In this document: positions 8,346 through 17,822 of the stretch, one piece after another
How positions within the stretch are numbered: position 1 is the stretch's first letter
How the letters are laid out: the number at the start of each line of letters is the position of its first letter
Assembly: GCF_011074885.1 (NCBI RefSeq)
Contig: NC_054689.1
Span: 1,364,001-1,428,000 of the forward strand
Length of the DNA: 64,000 bases
Direction: 5' to 3'
DNA from: Brettanomyces bruxellensis
Taxonomy: Eukaryota > Ascomycota > Pichiomycetes > Pichiales > Pichiaceae
Notes under the pieces: generated by a model
Database searches by the model: none
Seen by the model: the letters and a program-made list of their open reading frames with translations, nothing else
Told to the model about the DNA's origin: nothing
Position numbers and translations under genes: made by a program

Positions 8346-10271
8346 ATGGCAAAATTTAAGATTCTAACCAAGGGGATTCTTCCATCGAACCTTTGTACGG
8401 CCAAAAATTTTGAATTGTGCCCGAAAATGGATTTGATTTCGTTTCAACTCAATAGTAATACAATATGGATTTATCGATTGAATAATGAGAAGGTATGGGA
8501 TTTAGATTTGGAATATGATGATGAAAAAGACGAATCAATCGCACAGTTGTGCTGGAGGCCCGATGGTAAACTGTTTGCTGTCATATCAAATCTTGGAAAG
8601 GTTACCCTTTTTGATGCGGAAAACGGGAAACCAGTGATATCCTTTCACATTGGTCAGTCATACAACCTACATCATGTTGGGGTATGCATTTGGTCAAGCA
8701 TTAAAATAATTACTGATAAAATTCATAAAAATTCACCATACACCGAATTGTTTGATATCCATCTAAAGGATTCCTTAGTAAAACTATCGGATCAAAACAT
8801 TGCGATCGGTGATGAAATTTCACTGGACGATGAATCATCATCAACATTAGATTTTCTTTTGGTTTGCTCACTTGATGGATTAACTTCTTTAGTTTTATCT
8901 GGTGTGTTTACTGTTGAAAACTATCAATTGCCAATTGAAAATGAAAAGGTTGTCAAAATTGTTTCCAATTACGACCTATCCTCCGATTTTATATTGACTC
9001 AAAACAATAACAAAGGCACGTTTCAAATATACAGGCTAAATATCAAGTTTGTTAAGAAATATGGCTCAAAACTACCATTGATTTCTCGAAGCTGTTCAAC
9101 ACTTATAGGACTTTTAAATGGGCTTCAGACGCATATAGAACAGATGAAGGTAGATCACAAACCATTTGCAGATTATACAACCAGAATTATTGATCTCCTA
9201 AAAGGAGAAATAAATGAAAATGATAAAGGTCAACGGAACAACGACCCTGTTTATGACTTATATGATTTACTATTGACGGGTTCACTATCAAATGCCACTA
9301 AAACATGGCTGACTGATTATTTAGGTGATCGTGGAATTAAGCGTTGGCTAAAATTAGGTAAAAAGCATTTTGAAGGTTCCAGAAAGGTTTTATTTTATTC
9401 CATAATACCTGCTTTACAGCATATTTTAGTTCATCTCACCGAACTTCAGGGTTTATCAGAATGGGAGGAAACAAGCGAACTGCTTGGTTTGCAACAAGAA
9501 AAGATTGATTCAGCTATTAAAATAACAAGTTCTATAATGAAATCATGCTATAAGTACATGATGCTATTGAACGAGGAGCAAAAAAATTTTGAAAGTGTTA
9601 TGGATTGGTTTGGTGGTATTATTCAGGAGGTAACAGAGGATGAAAAACCAACGAAGCCAATAAAGACAGCAGATATTATCGATTTTTTGCTTTCAATATC
9701 AAACAAGTCAGCAATGAGGCATAAGGATGAGGAAGTGAAAAAGTTGTACATGTCACTAGACAGTACGTTGAAACAAGTATTTGGTGACGTGAAGCGCAAA
9801 ATGAGGGAACAAATGTCATCTAAAATTATATATAAGTTTGACAGCAAACTGACTCAAATTTCTAGTTGTGAGCTATGCATGGATGACGACAGCCTTATTG
9901 TCACGCTATGCTCAAGAACAAAAATTGAAACATTGGTTTTCAATACAACCACCGAAGCGGCAATATCAAACTGTATTCTCAACATTGATAATTCGAAAGA
10001 TAATATACAGGCACGATCAATGAACTCCTCAAAAGAAATTCTTACACTTGTACCACATAATACGAGCGCAACATTAACCTTACTACAATTAAGCAAGGAG
10101 AGTAACTCAATACTGAGTGAGAAGGATGTGCTAACTAGTATCATAGATAGAATGGAAATCACAGATAATCAAAATGATAATATCGCTACTTTTCTGACAA
10201 ACAATCCGGATAGACGAAGCTGTGCCTTGCTAGACAAAAAGAGGAAGCATTATGAAGTACTAGAATATTAG
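8346..10271 (+). CDS. APC4: Anaphase-promoting complex subunit 4
   Basis: 641 aa. The N terminus has the WD40-like Apc4 domain: IWIYRLNNEKVW, then CWRPDGKLFAVISNLGKVTLFD around residues 70-92. The middle has the helical Apc4 signature LTGSLSNATKTWLTDYLGDR followed by GIKRWLK (~residues 310-340). Apc4 is a scaffold of the APC/C ubiquitin ligase, bridging Apc1, Apc5 and the TPR lobe. S. cerevisiae Apc4 is 652 aa, so this is full length. It ends only 40 bp from the convergent GEP5-like gene, across a short tandem repeat. Its neighbour PDS1 encodes the APC/C substrate securin. Confidence 0.9.
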   Translation: MAKFKILTKGILPSNLCTAKNFELCPKMDLISFQLNSNTIWIYRLNNEKVWDLDLEYDDEKDESIAQLCWRPDGKLFAVISNLGKVTLFDAENGKPVISFHIGQSYNLHHVGVCIWSSIKIITDKIHKNSPYTELFDIHLKDSLVKLSDQNIAIGDEISLDDESSSTLDFLLVCSLDGLTSLVLSGVFTVENYQLPIENEKVVKIVSNYDLSSDFILTQNNNKGTFQIYRLNIKFVKKYGSKLPLISRSCSTLIGLLNGLQTHIEQMKVDHKPFADYTTRIIDLLKGEINENDKGQRNNDPVYDLYDLLLTGSLSNATKTWLTDYLGDRGIKRWLKLGKKHFEGSRKVLFYSIIPALQHILVHLTELQGLSEWEETSELLGLQQEKIDSAIKITSSIMKSCYKYMMLLNEEQKNFESVMDWFGGIIQEVTEDEKPTKPIKTADIIDFLLSISNKSAMRHKDEEVKKLYMSLDSTLKQVFGDVKRKMREQMSSKIIYKFDSKLTQISSCELCMDDDSLIVTLCSRTKIETLVFNTTTEAAISNCILNIDNSKDNIQARSMNSSKEILTLVPHNTSATLTLLQLSKESNSILSEKDVLTSIIDRMEITDNQNDNIATFLTNNPDRRSCALLDKKRKHYEVLEY

Positions 10272-10311
10272 CTATAATATTAGCTATAATATCAGATATA
10301 AACCAATACAC
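10256..10311. repeat. Tandem 12-bp repeat at the APC4/GEP5 convergent junction
   Basis: The unit ATATTAGCTATA occurs twice in tandem with a third partial copy, spanning the APC4 stop codon. The two convergent genes are separated by only 40 bp, so this AT-rich repeat probably carries polyadenylation signals for both strands. Confidence 0.5.
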
Positions 10312-11268
10312 TCATAAATCTTCTTCAAACATGCTGCTTAAGTTATGAGGCATAAGATAAATATGATTATTCATCTGTGAAGTCAAAATATTGGCGTCAT
10401 CCGTAACAGCATAACAATCTTCTGTAAACAATTTGTAACCTCGAAGAAGATCCTGATGAAAATCAAAAAAACTGTTATCATTCAAATTATCAAGATAAGT
10501 CATATCTCTGATGGATATTGGGCTGTAATGCAAAAAGAATCTTTGAATATTTATGAGTCTACTCATCATGATATTCACCAATCGAACCTTTGGTAGGGGT
10601 TCCCCAAATCTAGTAGGCAGCAGACTTATAGTTAGGGAGGGAATCTTAAGTTTCGTTTCCATCCTTTTATCAAACTCATTCCTAAATTTTGCCAATAAGC
10701 GGACATCATCTGTTATTTCTCCTTGAATAGATTTTGTTTGAAGTGGATGCTTAACATTATTAAATATTAGTTCTATGGGCTGGCTTGTCGGCGTAGAATC
10801 GGCCATCTTCTTTGCAAAACTGTCATAATAGGTCTTCTTCATTCCAGCATCCAATGAAAATTTATCCATTACATGCTTAAATTTTAAAATACCCCCGTAA
10901 TTTTGAAGCATGACTTCCTTTTTCCTTTTTCCTATGCTTTTGCAGAGGAGAAAATCACTGAGCCATCTGGGACATCGTGCTTTCAAAGATGGAGAAGATA
11001 TATATGACAGCTTAAGGAGACTTTTGATCGCATCCGGGTTTCGACTATTAGTCACAGACTTTAGCTTGTTGAGCAAGCATTTACCTTCTTCTAATTGAAT
11101 GTGAAGTGCACTTTTATCTGCACCAAGCATTTTAAACTTGTGCGAAAATCTCTTATGAACATTATGATGTAGCCTTTGCTTCGTAACTTTATCCAACGGA
11201 CATTTACATATTTCCCGCACCAACGAGCGGTAAAATGATCTGATAATATAGTCCGATCCACAAATCAT
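10312..11268 (-). CDS. GEP5: Possible Gep5/Rrg5-like mitochondrial protein
   Basis: 318 aa, basic, no clear catalytic motif. The N terminus (SFYRSLVREICKCPL then DKVTKQRLHHNVHKRFSHKFK) resembles, in spacing of its Pro-Leu, Thr-Lys and Tyr/His-Lys-Phe-Lys positions, the start of S. cerevisiae Gep5/Rrg5 (293 aa), which is needed for mitochondrial genome maintenance. Similarity is weak by eye. The call is strengthened by position: XDJ1 (YLR090W) and GEP5 (YLR091W) are adjacent in S. cerevisiae and XDJ1 is two genes away here. A mitochondrial location is inference. It could otherwise be an unrelated fungal protein. Confidence 0.45.
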   Translation of the reverse strand: MICGSDYIIRSFYRSLVREICKCPLDKVTKQRLHHNVHKRFSHKFKMLGADKSALHIQLEEGKCLLNKLKSVTNSRNPDAIKSLLKLSYISSPSLKARCPRWLSDFLLCKSIGKRKKEVMLQNYGGILKFKHVMDKFSLDAGMKKTYYDSFAKKMADSTPTSQPIELIFNNVKHPLQTKSIQGEITDDVRLLAKFRNEFDKRMETKLKIPSLTISLLPTRFGEPLPKVRLVNIMMSRLINIQRFFLHYSPISIRDMTYLDNLNDNSFFDFHQDLLRGYKLFTEDCYAVTDDANILTSQMNNHIYLMPHNLSSMFEEDL

Positions 11269-11650
11269 ATGCAGCCAATGCCTTCAACTAATCCTAACTA
11301 TTCTTTCAAACTCTACTGTAGAACCCGTATCAAGTCCGAGAGAATATGGTTTCTCCACTTTTTTTTTCTTCAAGTCAAACAAAATCACGGCTGTGCCATA
11401 CAGCGATTTTCTGCACAATTATTTTTCTGATCGCGCTTTTGTCATTTATTTGTTTACAGTGAACATGGTCGAAAGCGTTTAACTCCTCGAGGTAACTCAA
11501 GACGAATCTATTCCCGCAATTTATCAAACAGGAATAAATATATAGAAGTGAAGCCTAACATTGCTTATGAAATTACAATAGATAGAGACCATTCAAACAA
11601 AAAAAAAATAATTGGGAACAAAGGAGAAAAATATTAAGAAAAACACGGAA
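11269..11650. promoter_or_regulatory. Divergent promoter GEP5-like/PDS1
   Basis: 382 bp. Contains T- and A-rich tracts (11360-11369, 11600-11610) typical of nucleosome-depleted yeast promoters. No perfect MCB is present, although S. cerevisiae PDS1 is cell-cycle regulated. Confidence 0.3.
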
Positions 11651-12664
11651 ATGCCGTCAACAAAATCCCGAGGTCAAGAGAGACAAGGGAATAGGAAATA
11701 TGCCGAGAACATAGATAAGGAGAATAATTTGAGGTCCGAGTTGAAGCAACAAACAAATGAACATGAGAATAAGATATATTCCGGTGGGAGAACTTCTAGA
11801 AATTCGTTACAGCCTCACATTCATGAAACATCAAGGTATCCTTTAACTAGTGTACACAAGAAAACGGCGCTACGAACAAAATCTTCAAACTCCATTCTTT
11901 CCAGAAGCTCTTTACTATCAACAGCCAGTACTAGGCCGGACTTATTCACTAGCTACAAAAACACCAACAACGGAAATGCAGGTAATTTCAATAAAGCGAG
12001 AAGAACAATGCGTGCGGATGCCTTGCGTTCAAGCAAGCTTAAGAGTACGCTTGATGAGAAAGAAAATGTTGGGGTTACGAAATTGAAAGTGCCGCGGAAT
12101 TCACCAGAGGCAAATCGGGTACACCGTAAACATCTGGATAAAATTGAATTACCATTTGGAAATAGAGAGGCTTTGAAAGAAAAGACAGTCGACCTAACCG
12201 CTTCTGTAACAGCAAAACATTTTTCTGCTTTTGATGAGCTCACTGATGATGATGATGATGATGAGATTGAGATTGTACCCCAAGGATCTGGAGATGATAG
12301 TGCTGAAACTCCCGATGGATACCAACCGGTTCCAAAAGATCTATTAAATTTTGTATTTTCCAAAAGTGACACTATCCAGAAGGACACTTTGGACAAATTT
12401 AAAGATCCATTGGAGTTGGATCTTTCGGACTTAATTGAGGAGCAAAATAACAAGGGTAAGAAGATGCTATCGGATATTATGAATCCAAACCTTAGTGATG
12501 ATGCTGATGATAAAGCGAATGACACAGCAGACTCAAGTGGCTTGGGACTAGAGCTAAAGCTGGAATTTCCGGAATCCGGAGAGGAAACGGAAGAAAGGAA
12601 GTTGGAGGAAATAAAAAATTACTATGAAGGAAATCGTGGCAACTTTAAACCTAAACGGCTCTAA
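11651..12664 (+). CDS. PDS1: Securin (Pds1-like separase inhibitor)
   Basis: 337 aa from the first ATG; the frame is open upstream but lacks an ATG. The N terminus is basic and disordered with a KEN box at 23-25 (DKENN), a candidate destruction box RNSL soon after, and a second KEN at 137-139. The C-terminal half is acidic, with DDDDDDEIEIVPQ followed by TPDGYQPVP and then DPLELDLSDL. S. cerevisiae Pds1 has the corresponding DYDIEIAPQ, PEGYSP and YKLDLED segments, which bind separase Esp1. Securin blocks separase until APC/C-Cdc20 degrades it. Securins diverge fast, so recognition rests on this motif order plus proximity to APC4 (YDR113C/YDR118W in S. cerevisiae). Confidence 0.82.
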   Translation: MPSTKSRGQERQGNRKYAENIDKENNLRSELKQQTNEHENKIYSGGRTSRNSLQPHIHETSRYPLTSVHKKTALRTKSSNSILSRSSLLSTASTRPDLFTSYKNTNNGNAGNFNKARRTMRADALRSSKLKSTLDEKENVGVTKLKVPRNSPEANRVHRKHLDKIELPFGNREALKEKTVDLTASVTAKHFSAFDELTDDDDDDEIEIVPQGSGDDSAETPDGYQPVPKDLLNFVFSKSDTIQKDTLDKFKDPLELDLSDLIEEQNNKGKKMLSDIMNPNLSDDADDKANDTADSSGLGLELKLEFPESGEETEERKLEEIKNYYEGNRGNFKPKRL

Positions 12665-12894
12665 AAGTGATGTGAAAGTAAGAACTGAATGGTACCACTA
12701 ATAGCACATGATATGGGAACTGTTATGAAATATCTGACAATTACTGATTAAAAAAATAATATATTATTATTACTGTACAGTCTATGTATATGAAAAGTTT
12801 GAGTTTCAACAGGAGAAAATAAAAGTATGTACGACATGACACCATTTAATGATATCTCTGCCGAAAGACATAACTTTGCAGTAAAAGTATGCGC

Positions 12895-14343
12895 TTAGAA
12901 CCATTTACTGAACCATCCCTTGGATCTCTTCTCAGTGCCTATATTTTTGACCTCTGTATTGGCATTGAAACTATTAAAATCTAATGGCAATTCGTCTTTT
13001 TCTTTAATTTTGTATGCAATTTTTGTGGCCTCAGTATCTTCCTCAGTAACATCTTTATGTCTTTCTGATCCGTATGTTATATCAAGAATCGATCTCAACT
13101 TGGCAAAATCATTGCGTTCGAGTGCCCAATTATCCTTTGGAAACTCGATATCTATGCCAACATATAAATCGCCGCACCGTCCAATATAGTTGTCCATAAC
13201 AGGCATTCCTTCATTGGGTATCACAATACAATCTCCTGGTCTTAGAACTTTACCATGGGGTATGCTTATGGACAACCATCTACCATCCAACGATTTGACA
13301 AAATTTGAGCGATTAAATCCACACAGAGCATCCACTAACGGAACACTTACTTTCGTGTATAAATCATTATCCTGCCGTTGGAATCTTTTTTCTAGTGGTT
13401 TCAACTCAAGCTCGTAATTTAGTATGACATCTCCCGTTTTTAATCCTGGGACCTCATCCGACTCTCCAGGCAGAACAACCGTCCCCTTATTCGGGGAACC
13501 TTTTGGAACATTAAATTCCAAGATTTTAGATTCTTTAATAAGACCACTGCCTCTACAATGCTTGCAATAATCCTTTGGTCTGAAATATACTCCGGCACCA
13601 CTGCATTTCTCACAGGGGATCGTTTGAACAAGAGTCATTCCATTGATATGTCTGTACTTTTTCATGTAACCAACGCCATTACACTCCAAACATCCTATTT
13701 CGACTGCTTTTCTCTTTAAACCAGTTCCATTACATTTTTCACATATTCGGTCACGTGTTTCGGACAACTTGACCACCTTACCATTGAAAAGGTCGAGAAG
13801 GGACAATCTAACATTAAAGTGCGCATCCATCGTTTTTCCATTTCCAGCATCATTCCGTTCAGCATCTGGTGATGGTTTTGGTGGCTTTCGCGCCTTGCCA
13901 GTTCCATTTTGCGGGGGCTTGGCTTGTCTCGCCCGTGATCCATTGCCCATACTGGTGAAAAAGTCATCATTCATATCCATACCCATACCATTAAAAAAAT
14001 TGGCAAAGTCATCCGGCGAAAAATCAAAAGACCCGCTACCATTAAATGCAGCATTCGCAAATGGAGATGGCTTGTAACTAAACTCTGTATCGTCCTCATC
14101 AAATCCTAAACCGGGTTCTCTTTCACCATACAGGTTATAATCTCTTCTTTTATCCTCATCTCCTAGTATTTCATATGCATGTGTGATATCCTTAAATTTT
14201 ATCTCCGCATCTTGCCTTTTTTCTACTGAAACTTTATCAGGATGAAACTTTAGTGCAAGCTTCCTATATGCACGCCTTATTTCACTTTGCGTTGCATCTT
14301 GAGGGACTCCTAACACTTCATACAAATCACTTCCCGCACTCAT
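12895..14343 (-). CDS. XDJ1: Class A J-domain co-chaperone Xdj1
   Basis: 482 aa. J domain at residues 5-70 with HPD at 34-36; a short G/F-poor linker rich in Phe, Asp and Asn; four CxxCxGxG zinc-finger repeats at ~195-270; and a C-terminal substrate-binding region. The segment LRPGDCIVIPNEGMPVMDN then GRCGDLYV (~385-415) matches Xdj1 better than Ydj1 or Apj1. The C terminus GWFSKWF lacks a farnesylation CAAX box, unlike Ydj1. Xdj1 acts at the mitochondrial surface, helping precursor proteins reach the TOM complex with Hsp70. Neighbourhood with the GEP5-like gene matches S. cerevisiae. Confidence 0.88.
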   Translation of the reverse strand: MSAGSDLYEVLGVPQDATQSEIRRAYRKLALKFHPDKVSVEKRQDAEIKFKDITHAYEILGDEDKRRDYNLYGEREPGLGFDEDDTEFSYKPSPFANAAFNGSGSFDFSPDDFANFFNGMGMDMNDDFFTSMGNGSRARQAKPPQNGTGKARKPPKPSPDAERNDAGNGKTMDAHFNVRLSLLDLFNGKVVKLSETRDRICEKCNGTGLKRKAVEIGCLECNGVGYMKKYRHINGMTLVQTIPCEKCSGAGVYFRPKDYCKHCRGSGLIKESKILEFNVPKGSPNKGTVVLPGESDEVPGLKTGDVILNYELELKPLEKRFQRQDNDLYTKVSVPLVDALCGFNRSNFVKSLDGRWLSISIPHGKVLRPGDCIVIPNEGMPVMDNYIGRCGDLYVGIDIEFPKDNWALERNDFAKLRSILDITYGSERHKDVTEEDTEATKIAYKIKEKDELPLDFNSFNANTEVKNIGTEKRSKGWFSKWF

Positions 14344-14992
14344 TTTTTAGAAGAACAACAATTGACTTTTGAAGGCTAGGAAGATGCACGCAAGCTGGCA
14401 AATTTAAATTACCTTTCAAAAGAAGTTGGAAATCAGGAGGAAGAGTATAATTTATAACCTTAATTTGTTATGTTACTTTAGTAAGAGTTCAGAATGTTTA
14501 CCAATATAAACTGTAATAACAGGATCTAGGGCGGATAAAAAAAAGGCACCCTCAAATTATGGGGCGGGGGTGTACCAAATAAATGATCTATATGAGCCTG
14601 AAAAATCGCCTCGAAAATTTAAAATTCTCCTGTAGTCCAACACATCTTCGAGAACCATCCATCTGTACATTGAATTATGCGTCCTCATAAGAAGACTCGA
14701 AAACATCGTTGAACATGACTTGAAGAATACTAGAGCAGAATTTAACGATAGCTATGAATTCGATCATTCGTTTAGAAAGAGGATGATAATAAAAAGATGA
14801 ACATGAAAGAGAAAAGGGGACAGTAATGCATACTCGAAACTGGGAAACAAGAAACATATATATAAAGATAAACAAATCACATTTGAAAAAAAAAAAACAT
14901 GACAGCAAATTCTTCAGCGACATATCTATCTAATGAGATACCTTCAGTAGCTTATATACATTCCGGAACTAGTTCTCTACGCCCGTTGGAAC
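14344..14992. promoter_or_regulatory. XDJ1 promoter and CDC3 3' region
   Basis: 649 bp between two minus-strand genes. No gene seen. It includes a G-rich patch (ATGGGGCGGGGGTG, ~14560-14573) whose complement contains CCCC motifs that could be STRE/zinc-finger sites for XDJ1. Confidence 0.3.
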
Positions 14993-16698
14993 TTAGCGAA
15001 GGAATCCCTTTCTTTGCTTCTGGGCATTGGGTTGTGGGGAAGAATATCCTTTTGGAGAGACAGTCTTGACAGGGGCCTTTTGAAGATCCTTCTTCTTTTC
15101 CTCCAACAATTTGATTTGCTTCAACAACTTTTCCCTCATTTCCTTGTGCTTACTGAAAAGATCAGCCTCCGTCTCCTGCAATTTCTTTTCTTCTCTACTA
15201 ACTTTCTGTTGGAAGATCGAACGCATTTGAGCCTCCATATTATTCAACTTGGCCTCGTGAAGCTGCTTTTCCTCTTCCTGTTTCAACACTGGATCGAACT
15301 CCTTAAAGACGGAATCATCCTGTTTTATTCCTAACTTTTCCAACTTCTCGCTTCTGTACCTTTCATACAAAGAATTACCGGTAGTCTCTTTCAACTCCTC
15401 CATAAAGTTTCTTATCAAAAGCTGTCTCAGCTTAACAAAGTCGCAATGCTCCTCATTATCCACCTCAATTATACCCCAAGGATATGACCGTCCTCTAACC
15501 GTACGTCCATCTGAAGTCTGAATGTAGTTTGTAGATCCCACAACTGCAAATGGTATTTTTTCGGAAATTCCCTTTGTAGATGCAACAGTTTCATCATCAT
15601 CATTCTCATAAATTGGTGGGGTAAACAAACGAATACCCTGGTTCTTGATGTCTTCCAGGATCATCTGTTTAGAGCTCTCAACTTCCTTCTCGGTAAGAGT
15701 ATCTGAGCGAGCAATCACCGGGATAAGATTCACCTTATCGTGCACTTGCTTCATGAATTCAATATCGAGGGGTTTCAAAGCATGTCCTGTAGGCTCAATG
15801 AAGTAAAGCAGAGCATGAACTCTATTGTCGACAACAGTCGAACGATTTACCTTTGTTTCCTCTTCCAAGTACTCATCAAACCTACGATCAATCTCGTCAA
15901 CGATTGGCTTCCATGAAACTTCGGTGTTATCGATGTTTTCACCAAATCCAGGGCAATCAATAACAGTGAGATTCAACTTCACATTATTCTCTTCGATTTC
16001 AGAGCTGACTGTTTCAATTGTAACAGGGACAGGCTCATTTGGATCGCGGTAGGAAAACTTTGGAGCACTGTCAACCTTGTACAACTGCTTGTTGAATAGT
16101 GCGTTGATCAGAGTAGATTTTCCAAGTCCCTTAGCACCAACAACCATTAAATTAAAACTGAATCCCCTACGAATGGACTTTCTATGCCATTGCTTGGGTA
16201 AGTTAGCAAACCCAACATAACCATTCAATTTCCGCTTGATAATTGGGACTTTATGCTCAACTGGAGCCTTAGCTGCAGATTTTCCAGAAGCATCTGTTGT
16301 AGCCGTTTTGCTTTCAGCATCTTCGGATCCATCGACACTCACGGAAGCTGCATTCTTGGAATTGGAAGTATCCGAAACTCCCTCTGCACTTGATGCGTAC
16401 TGATCCTGATTTCCACTGGAAGAATTTGGGACAGGCGATGACGTGTTGGCACTGGCGGCAAATGAAGAGCTATCAGCATTCACACTGACAGAAGATTCTA
16501 AGAAGAAAAGTGGATAATCAGAAGTTAGTACAAACTGCTCAATACTAATATTGTATCAGAAGACCTGTCTCTATCCATTTTTTAACGCTAAAGCCAAAGA
16601 GTATAATTTCGGGGCTTCGTACGACCAATAATGGCCTCTCTTAGAAAAGTGAAAGGGGAAAGAGAAACAATTCTAATATACTTACTATCTGTAGTCAT
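14993..16698 (-). CDS. CDC3: Septin Cdc3 (two exons)
   Basis: Spliced product 505 aa. Exon 1 is only 13 nt (16686-16698, ATG ACT ACA GAT A) and exon 2 runs from 16497 to 14993. The long open frame itself has no suitable ATG at its start, which led to the intron. Residues ~105-400 form the septin GTPase: P loop GAKGLGKST, switch DCPGFGENIDN, and specificity motif ARSD. The septin-unique element lies near RGRSYPWGIIEVDN. A coiled coil and the terminal RKGFLR match S. cerevisiae Cdc3 (KKGFLR). Cdc3 is part of the hetero-octameric septin rod at the bud neck. S. cerevisiae Cdc3 lacks the canonical GKS lysine-serine arrangement seen here (GIGKTT), so nucleotide handling may differ slightly. Confidence 0.94.
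16498..16685 (-). other. CDC3: Spliceosomal intron in CDC3
   Basis: 188 nt. On the minus strand the donor is GTAAGTAT, the branch point is a perfect TACTAAC (complement of 16524-16530), and the acceptor CTTTTCTTCTTAG ends a pyrimidine tract. Removing it joins A from exon 1 to AA of exon 2, making a lysine codon and keeping the septin frame (MTTDKSSVSV...). Confidence 0.9.
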
Positions 16699-17822
16699 GG
16701 TTTGAAAATACACAACGTAATTATTGCTAATAAATCAACCAGCTTTAATGAATATAATTTAGGATTATCTCTTGACAAGTAAAACTAAGTCTTGAAGTAT
16801 GATTGGAACAAGAGGAGGGAGAAAATATTTATAGAATCAAAATAAAATAAAATATGAAGAAAGAGAGAATGAGATCGAGAAAAACAAACGAAAAAAAACA
16901 AGAAGTGAGAAAAAGCCTGATTTTAGATATCTTTCCTCGCTGCTCCAAATTGAAGTTAGCGAGAGATATTTTCCAAACAATTCTCAGATCAATGAGAAGG
17001 AATGCCAGATCAGACTATTCCGCAGAGAAAATAGAGGTGATTGATTTCTTGACCTAATTAATATAAACATATATTACTTTTATACTGCCAATTCCTAGAT
17101 TGCTATGATTATGTTCCGGATTTTTCATATATGAAAGACAATTGATCATAAAATGTTTTAATTACTGCAATCTCCATGAATTTCGTTCGGATTTTTTAGC
17201 GTTAAAATAGACGATTGGCAGTTGGATGCAAATTTTAGTTTGGCCGGGCGCTTGTCAGTGTGACTCGATACGCGTTCATATCATGTATATAAACAAAAAC
17301 ACCAAGAGAAAAAAAACGTATTTTTTACCTTCCTCAACTCTGCATTGATACGCGAAAACGTGCGGACTCGCTAGTCAGCTATACCCAGATGCGTGGACGC
17401 AATTTTTAGGGCCTGTGTACTTTGTGGGAAAATACAGTAGCAATTGCTGCAGCAAATGGACTCCAAAAAAATATGATTAATCCCAATCATGAGAGAAAGG
17501 TAATGGGGGAACGCTGAGCGAAAAAAGATGTATTAAAATTTCAAACAAGTCTTTGCTAAACATATTTCAAAACATTCACGATATATCTACCAACTTGTGC
17601 TTATTTTCTTCGACCAGATACGAATATATTAATTTCCTAGCCATTTATAGACTGTGATATTATTGACCATATCATAAAGGGATAGAGGTTTGTTTATTTT
17701 GGAGATTGCTGTTAGTACTTTATCACATACACACACATACCCCGATATTTTACAAGTAATTGCTGACCGTGCTTACAAAAAAACCAGGAACTTGACTTTT
17801 ATTCTTCGAAAATAGTACAATC
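16699..17822. promoter_or_regulatory. Divergent promoter CDC3/HIF1 with G1/S-type boxes
   Basis: 1.1 kb without a convincing gene. It carries ACGCGT at 17270-17275 and ACGCGAAA at 17350-17357, the two sequence types bound by MBF/SBF in S. cerevisiae. A 67-codon open frame at 16854-17057 is lysine-rich and unlike any family I know. Confidence 0.45.

Noticed and set aside
8077..8367. 96-codon frame overlapping the APC4 start
   Set aside because: It lies in the divergent promoter, overlaps APC4 out of frame and has no features.
16854..17057. 67-codon frame in the CDC3/HIF1 promoter
   Set aside because: Lysine/arginine-rich low complexity from purine-rich DNA; no family resemblance.
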